Notes under the pieces: generated by a model
The model's database searches: none
What the model saw: the letters and a program-made list of their open reading frames with translations, nothing else
Told to the model about the DNA's origin: nothing
Part shown: positions 57,248-64,000 of the stretch, one piece after another
Layout of the letters: every line of letters begins with the position of its first letter
Position numbering within the stretch: position 1 is the stretch's first letter
Program-made: the position numbers and the translations under genes
From: Agriotes lineatus
Taxonomy: Eukaryota > Arthropoda > Insecta > Coleoptera > Elateridae
Length of the DNA: 64,000 bases
NCBI GenBank assembly: GCA_940337035.1
Contig: CALNHX010007696.1
Location: 1-64,000 of the forward strand
Reading direction: 5' to 3'

Positions 57248-59247
57248 TGTACAGAGCGAAGGCCTGGCCCTGGGCGCTCGTAAGCTTCGCTGCAAGTCTG
57301 GCAGTCTGGTCCACCCGACCGCGTTCCGTACGTGTAATGATTGTGTGCACTGACCTGCGGTTTATACACAAAGTGCGATCAAGACACGCTTGGCTCCCTT
57401 TTGTGGTTGACTTTAATTCGCGTTAATATCCGTTGGTACTCCGTGCATCCGACCCCTGGCTCTGGGTGCAAAATCCGCTGATGATAAAACGCCTAGCTTC
57501 CAAGTAGAGTAATTTATGACTAACGTTAAGTAGCGTTTCTTTTTTACCTCCTTAGAATAGGTATACGTACAATGTTTTAATAATGCATAACACATTTTAC
57601 TAATGTATACCTCCCTCCATATGTTCAGCGTCCACATACCTTCAAACGTATTTTAGGTAGTACGCTGCTTGTTATCAGCAACCAATTGAAGCTAATCTAC
57701 ATAAAGCGAAACTACCACTTTATTCGGCCTGCAACGATCGATCTTAGAAAAACCACCAAATGGTTCAGGAACTCGACCTTAAGTCTTATGCACTGAAAAG
57801 GTAAAAGATGTTTCCATAATGTCATCAATGGTTCCAACATTTATACAAGTGAGATTTGTTAGAGAAATTATTTTATTTTTCAAATTCTATAAAATTTAAA
57901 GTGCCGTGGGTTCAGAGTTCTTGATAAGCTAACTATTGATTTGCACTGCAATTTTTAGCTAAATAGACAGTATCAGTGAGGCATGTAGCCTGTAGAAAAC
58001 GTCAAGTGACTAACATGTTGATAATACACTAATATTCCTAGAATATATAAAACTCTGCGACTGTTAACCAATGTAATGTTAGTAACTTTAGTTTCTATAT
58101 TTACATTTATTAATTTCATTTCAATTCTTGGCTCTCAATTATTCATTGAATTTGTGCAAAGAAATTTATGATAATTAAATGGTGTAATATAACTCCAAAT
58201 GGAAATTGCTATTGCCAAGTTAATGATGCATCAATATTAATACTAATAATAAGTATATGAAAAATGTTAATCTTAATTGCACAAAAACGTCTGTGTGGTG
58301 AAAAATAACATAGACAATTTTATTCCAAACAAGCCGTTTCACCCACCATCTATTTATAATTGCGACATTAACCTATGAGAAAAATATGTCAGTGCTTGAT
58401 TTTCAGACCATGATGCAACCATCGTTAAACTGGAATCAAAGGAGACTATCTCTTGCCCTTTCAATGCAAACAACACGGATTAAGGACGAGCTCCTGTATT
58501 AACAGCCCTCCCAAGATAATAGCAAAAACCACTTTAATTTTTTTTTGCGAAAGAAAACCGAGTACTAGCTTCGAAGTCTTATAAAGTATAAAGAATAAAT
58601 AAGTCAACTATTACAAATACGAGTCCGTAGGATATAAAAAAAGCATAAACAAATTACATTTTTATTTTGATTCATTGATTAATTATCAAATTATACTTGA
58701 ATATGTTTTTGTTAATTTTATTTTATTATTACGTAAAATGTGCAAATGTCAATAAATACCTATAATTTATTCAACTTATTATTTTCCTTTTGCTGTTTCC
58801 TACATTTTTGCCATGAAGGCGAATGTAGCCTGTAATACTTCTTCTCTTTGCAATAATATTCCTTTTACACTACTCAAGCACTTTGAACAAACTGAAACAT
58901 ATTCATTCCAGTTTTAAAGCTTGTGTTGTTGATTGTAAAGAAGCTCACAAATATACGAGTTCAATTTGTGTTTGTGAAATTTTCCTTTAACAGCAGATAC
59001 TTTTTAAGCTTTTTTTTCTTTTAGTACTATTTCCAATATGAACATTACGTTCTATAACAGGTGTTTCGTCTCAGAATAATTTACCATAAAAATACGCCAT
59101 ACATGTCCCAAAGTTTATAGTTCCTACATTTTTAATAGTAACTTTAAATTATAACACCACAAGATTTAATTTATTGAGTTGATAGTTTTTTTTATATAAC
59201 GTTTGATATAACTTTCTCGACCAAGTGTTGATTTATATTCACTTATA
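57248..59247 (+). other. Presumed KChIP 3' UTR and downstream DNA
   Basis: No coding found. The first clear AATAAA signals I see after the stop are at 58594-58599 and 58751-58756, so the 3' UTR may be over 1.3 kb. Which, if either, is used is unknown. Confidence 0.45.
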
Positions 59248-59463
59248 ATTACACGAGAGCTTTTTTTTGTCGAAGTAAACTTGACATTTTAATGAGAATT
59301 TCTTGCTTGACAATTTAACGAAAAAAACTGCCTCCGAAAAAATTACGAGTCCGAAGGACGAGTAATTTTTTCTGGCAGTTTTTTTAGTTGAATTGCCTAA
59401 AAGCAAGGAAACTCGAATGATAAATGTTAAGTTTACTTCGATTAAAAAAATCTTGAGTGTAAT
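59248..59463. repeat. Palindromic element, about 105-bp arms
   Basis: ATTACACGAGAGC at the left is mirrored by the complement of ATTACACTCAAGA at the right. TCGAAGTAAACTT and AAAAAAACTGCC are also mirrored. The centre is AATTACGAGTCCGAAGGACG. Arms are diverged at the outer part and near-perfect at the centre. Likely a small foldback MITE. Confidence 0.8.
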
Positions 59464-62400
59464 TCGGTACGACAATTTAATGAATACATATTTAATTTAC
59501 ATATTAGGTAATTCAGAAGTCACTAAATTAACAAACAAGGCGAAAATTATTTTACAATTAAACCGTTTTAAAAGTTAGGTTCCGTTTTGTCGCTGGAAAA
59601 GTTAGGGCTAACTTTTGCCGCTGTCATAGTGACAAAAAATCTTCGGCTTATGGGATTTTTAGTGTATGTATTAAATTGTCACAAATGAAATCTGCGTCTA
59701 CACATAACTCCTCTGTTTTCTTATACATTTTTAAATTAACCACTTTAGAAATTATAATAATTAGAATTCTTACGCAAAGATTTTGCAGTTGTAAAAGATA
59801 TAAAACACATTTATTCACTTCCACCCAATTTAAATGAAATTAACTACAATTTTAAAAACTTTAAATACTATACTTATGTAGGAAATCAGATCTGGGTGTT
59901 GCAAAAATGGGAGATTAATAATTGCATGTTACTTTATTAATAAGCACTTTCTGAATATCTAAGAAAAATATAATCAAAAATTTGGAAACCGTAACCTCAA
60001 ATGTAAACCACGTTTAAACACAACAAAGTAATTTTATACAGCTGAATTGGAAAAACTTCCATGGCCAACCTTCATGCAAAAAATATGTGATCAGAGTATA
60101 TGTACGCAATTTATTGTAGTTACTGTTGTCAAACGAATTTTGATGTTTATAACACATTTTTTGAATTTTAACAGTTCTTACATTTCTGTTCTTTAATTGA
60201 CAACATTATTTATAAGTATTTATATTTGTATTATTTGCTTTAAGTGTATAATGTTTTTTTTCTAACTTAAACTGAATATTAAAAAAATTAATAACCAAAC
60301 TTTAGATTGCCATACTTAGGACGTGTTCCTTAATAGAATAATAAGCAGTTAATTCTCCATTTTTGCAACGCCCCGTATACATTAATATAATTACTTCCCA
60401 TCTTAAAGTGATACTTCCAGTCAATAAAAAGTCCTTTCTGTTTTCACATTTGCGGTACAATATTAAAATAACAAAAATCACGCTTTCATAGAAGAACACG
60501 TATTAATTGTGCAGTCATAACTGTATTTGCTGTTCACACCAAAAAGCAAGACTGAATTCAACTTAATGAACTCTTCTTAACTCTTCCTTAAATTTTACGT
60601 TTTCTTATTAATAAATATACATTAGCAATTAAAATAACCAAGAATTATGACAAGAAACTATTTAAAAAATAATAGCGACCTCTGGTTAAAAAAACATTAG
60701 TAATATTAAAGTAAACTGTATCAGCACCATTGTACACGCCAGACAGTAAAATAATTTGCAACTTTACTATTTAAATTATTAAAGATCTAAGAGTACAGAT
60801 TGAACGAAGGCTAGGAATGATTTAATATACAAACAAGCTGCTCAACTTAAAGTTTCTAAAGGAAATAATTATATAATATGTAAGAATCAATCGTTTTAGC
60901 AAGTAACAAACAATCAAATTTGGAAGTTTCTGGATAAATTGTGTCTTGCATTTCGACATGGGGAGTAGTGTATTTATATTTGGAAGTCAAGTTTCACGTT
61001 CCATTCATTGCGCAAATTCTGTTTTAAAGCAATATTTAATTAAATTATTCCTTCGTTATAAATAACATGTGAGCAAACGAAAATTAAATCAAGCTTGTCT
61101 TTGAAAATTGAAATATATGTCGATTATTAGTTCACATTGTCTTGGATATGGACTATTATAATAACTGTCATATTTAAATTAAAAACATGAGAAGTAATAT
61201 GGCATATGACTTAATTTTTTCAAAGCCAACCTTGATTTCGTTTTCATTTGCTCACATGTGTACATTACAAAACAATAACTGCTTCAATTATTTTAATTCG
61301 ATTCTTTTAGCATAGTGTATCGCATTCACGGCTAAATCTGCTTTCTATACACAAATACTTTTTAACAGAAATAAGATAAACTTCTCTGCATTTCTCAAAA
61401 ACTGGAATATGAAAAATCCATTTAAAAATTAAGTTTTCCATTTCAACCATAATCTTTAATGAAGAAAACAGTTACAATACTATTAGAGAACACTCTTATT
61501 AACACATATCAGTTTTCAGAATTTTGTAACTGGCAATTTTGTAGCCGAGTCCTTTTCGAACTATAAAAAAATCAAACGGCATTCCTTATGATTAGAACAA
61601 TTTTATCTCAACAATCCAGAAAACCATAACGAAATTCTAAGCCTTTATGGTGCAAAATTTTTACCTTATGAGGTGCTATGTGTGATTGCTGATTCGAATT
61701 GAGGCAGCCTGTCAGTTCTTACACAGACGGTTATCGAATTCCATTTTTTATAAAACATAATATCCAAGAACTTTTTAGGGTTCAAAAGACTACTTTTTAA
61801 TTCACACACTACACGCTGTACGCTCTTGATTGGCCCAACGTTTTTTTGTTGAAATAATTTGAAGCATATAAAAGTGTGAATCGTTCCGTGAAATATAGTG
61901 TCACTATATTAAGAATACACTTATTTATTTTAATTCCTAATCGTAGAGAACAATAGCTTCCTCCTTTATAAATACATTCAGATATGTGAATGTTAAAAAA
62001 ATGTCACAGTTTAAGCCATTTGTGCTTTTCTAAAATGTAAAAAAGTTGTTACCTTAAACTGTACAAAATGTAGTCTATGGGATTACAATAATGAAAATAT
62101 TTGATGTTGATTGTCCACTCTAGCGGAGTAATAGTTCATATGAGAACTGCCAGACAAGCGGATTTGAATTCGTTAAAAACTTGAACGTTGAAATGAGCTG
62201 TGCAATTTGGTTCTAGAATCTCGAAGTATCAAACTGTAAGAATGGGCATAGTCCAAAAGGAAATCAAATTAATATACATCGGAATATATGTATGTACTGC
62301 TTTTTATTAAACAAATAAAGAAAGAATCCACAGTTATTCGAATATTGGTCTCACTAATTTGCACGTGATCTCGGTTGTTGTCGGTGCCGTTTATCAAGTT

Positions 62401-64000
62401 TTTGTAACACCACTAAAATTCAATATACTAAGTATTAGTGCAACTTGTTCAATTTAGAACTACTACAACAAACATGAATATTATCCCGCAACATATTAAT
62501 GATCAGGGTTATGACAACTAAGATTTGGCTGTAAAGAGGTTGACAGAGTGAATTTAGCAAGATCACAGCGCTCACAAATCTTCGACAGTTTAGGATAAAT
62601 ATACATGTATGCCGTGAAAAACATTACTAATACTTGTATATCCGGTAAGAAAAACTAAAATATTCGATGTTTTAAATATTATTGCAATACTATTTTCGAT
62701 ATCAAATAACTGAGTAAATTTATTGGAAAAGAACTGAATTTTTAATATTAATATGATGCATTATATTATTGGACAGTTTTTTAACTACTAAAAGAAGATG
62801 TAATAATACTGACTGAGTGTCGTTCTCTTTGTATTAGATTAGTTGGCCATTAGTTGTTTATATACAAATTTTATTGTATATAACTGCAGGACGCCGCTAA
62901 ACCTGCCACTAAAAATCAAATTTTTATTGTACCTACTCGAAACTGATAGAAATTGAATTTGGTTCCGGAAAAATCTAATTTTAACACGTTTTTAATCTCA
63001 TCGGACTCCTATCCTTTACACTTAGTACAATCTGTTTAAGGGCCTACGTTTTGTAAATTATATAATCCATAAAAGTGCCTCTTTATGCAACCTTGCCATT
63101 CATTTTACCTGAAACGCTCACGTTGCCAAACCTACACTTTGGCAAAATGAACACAACCACAGTTTTCCCATTAGATGTAAGTAAATTACATTTAATCTGC
63201 AAGAAATGTAATTTATTTTTCTATTTTATGTATAATGCAAAAATATTGTGCGAATCACATGGTAAGATATATATTTGTAATATGAAAATTCACTACCTAC
63301 TGAATAAGCTTTTTACAAATAACTCACAAACTTTCAAAATAAGCTTTAGACTTGCAGCATTCCCTGAACAAATCAGTCAATACTTCAATCACGACTGCTT
63401 ATAAGTGTTCTCCTTACTCTTTAGGACGCTTTTCCAAATTTTCAAAGCAGGGCTGCCATTATTTCGAGGCCTAACTAACTTTAAACTTAAAGGGCATTTA
63501 TAATGAAGCTTGTAATCAATGATCATAAAGGTGCACTTTGATATACGATTTTTTATTAAACTGTACTACTGTCCTATCTAAGCGATTATGTGACTGTTTA
63601 TCATCTATTTAGGTGTTATAGCATGGTTCTACATGTAATTCATGCATATATGCTTAAAAATAGACTTAAGGTCATTATCTCTTTTACAATAATTTACGTC
63701 TATATTAAATTGGTGAAATATTTTCATTTCTAGTAAGCAAATCTAAAGAAAAATTAACACATATTTAAATTTACCTCAAATTCCTTTATTGAATTTGTCA
63801 ATAAGTAAATTATTATTCAATTTTTTTCTTTAGATTTTGCATTATTACACTAATCAACTTTAAAATGTGATGTTAATACTTTACCACTATGTTTACACTC
63901 CCAGATGACTTTAAGCAACTATCATTTGTATCAAGCATTTCTGAATCAGAATAGTTGTTGTACCTTCATTTTGAATACTATATGTATTGTGGCATTTAAA
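59464..64000. other. AT-rich intergenic DNA, no gene recognised
   Basis: No coding motif, tandem repeat or transposon end supported on either strand. A 109-codon frame at 63075-63404 has AT-driven composition and no recognisable domain. Confidence 0.5.

Noticed and set aside
63075..63404. 109-codon plus-strand open frame
   Set aside because: No family resemblance, AT-driven composition, no splice or expression context.

Overview
This is an AT-rich eukaryotic window, almost certainly from an arthropod and probably an insect. The evidence is two spliced exons of an arthropod-type Kv channel-interacting protein (KChIP, neuronal calcium sensor family) and a repeat set typical of insects: Jockey-type LINEs, Tc1/mariner, Helitron, Penelope-like elements, Ty3/gypsy and tRNA-derived SINEs. 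There is no sign of prokaryotic gene organisation. I cannot name the order.

The only host gene I can support is KChIP on the + strand. A 71-bp exon (28111-28181) encodes the start of the second EF-hand. A 330-bp terminal exon (56918-57247) encodes the rest of the protein, with EF-hands 3 and 4 and the stop. They are joined in frame across a 28.7-kb intron. Earlier exons were not found in the first 28 kb. Sequence after 57247 is the presumed 3' UTR and intergenic DNA with no recognisable gene.

Everything else is mobile and repetitive DNA, much of it nested. 1-5.5 kb: a minus-strand Jockey-type LINE split by a DNA transposon with its target duplication visible. 10-16 kb: a helix-turn-helix transposase relic, a TA-flanked MITE, three copies of one tRNA-derived SINE and a Penelope-like foldback. 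16.8-21.8 kb: a satellite of about 151 bp monomers with 1055-bp and 900-bp higher-order duplications, interrupted by a LINE fragment. 22.6-26.2 kb: a composite repeat and an internally deleted gypsy element with a 4-bp target duplication. 26.6-27.3 kb: a long foldback.

Inside the KChIP intron: a head-to-head pair of Penelope-like elements (29.8-31.3 kb); a four-level nest in which a foldback holds a mariner-type element, which holds a Helitron, which holds a GGGAC minisatellite (35.2-38.7 kb); a SINE and LINE debris (39.0-39.6 kb); a probable solo LTR ending in a near-perfect 98-bp-arm palindrome (40.6-41.1 kb); a nearly complete but dead Jockey-type LINE carrying a SINE in its 3' UTR (42.3-46.7 kb); a 2-kb foldback (47.4-49.5 kb); a second LINE tail; a recombinase-like fragment; and a mariner fragment (55.9-56.2 kb).

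No element appears to encode an intact protein. The most unusual points are hammerhead-like core motifs recurring in or beside Penelope-type inverted pairs, and the number of long hairpins in one transcribed intron.
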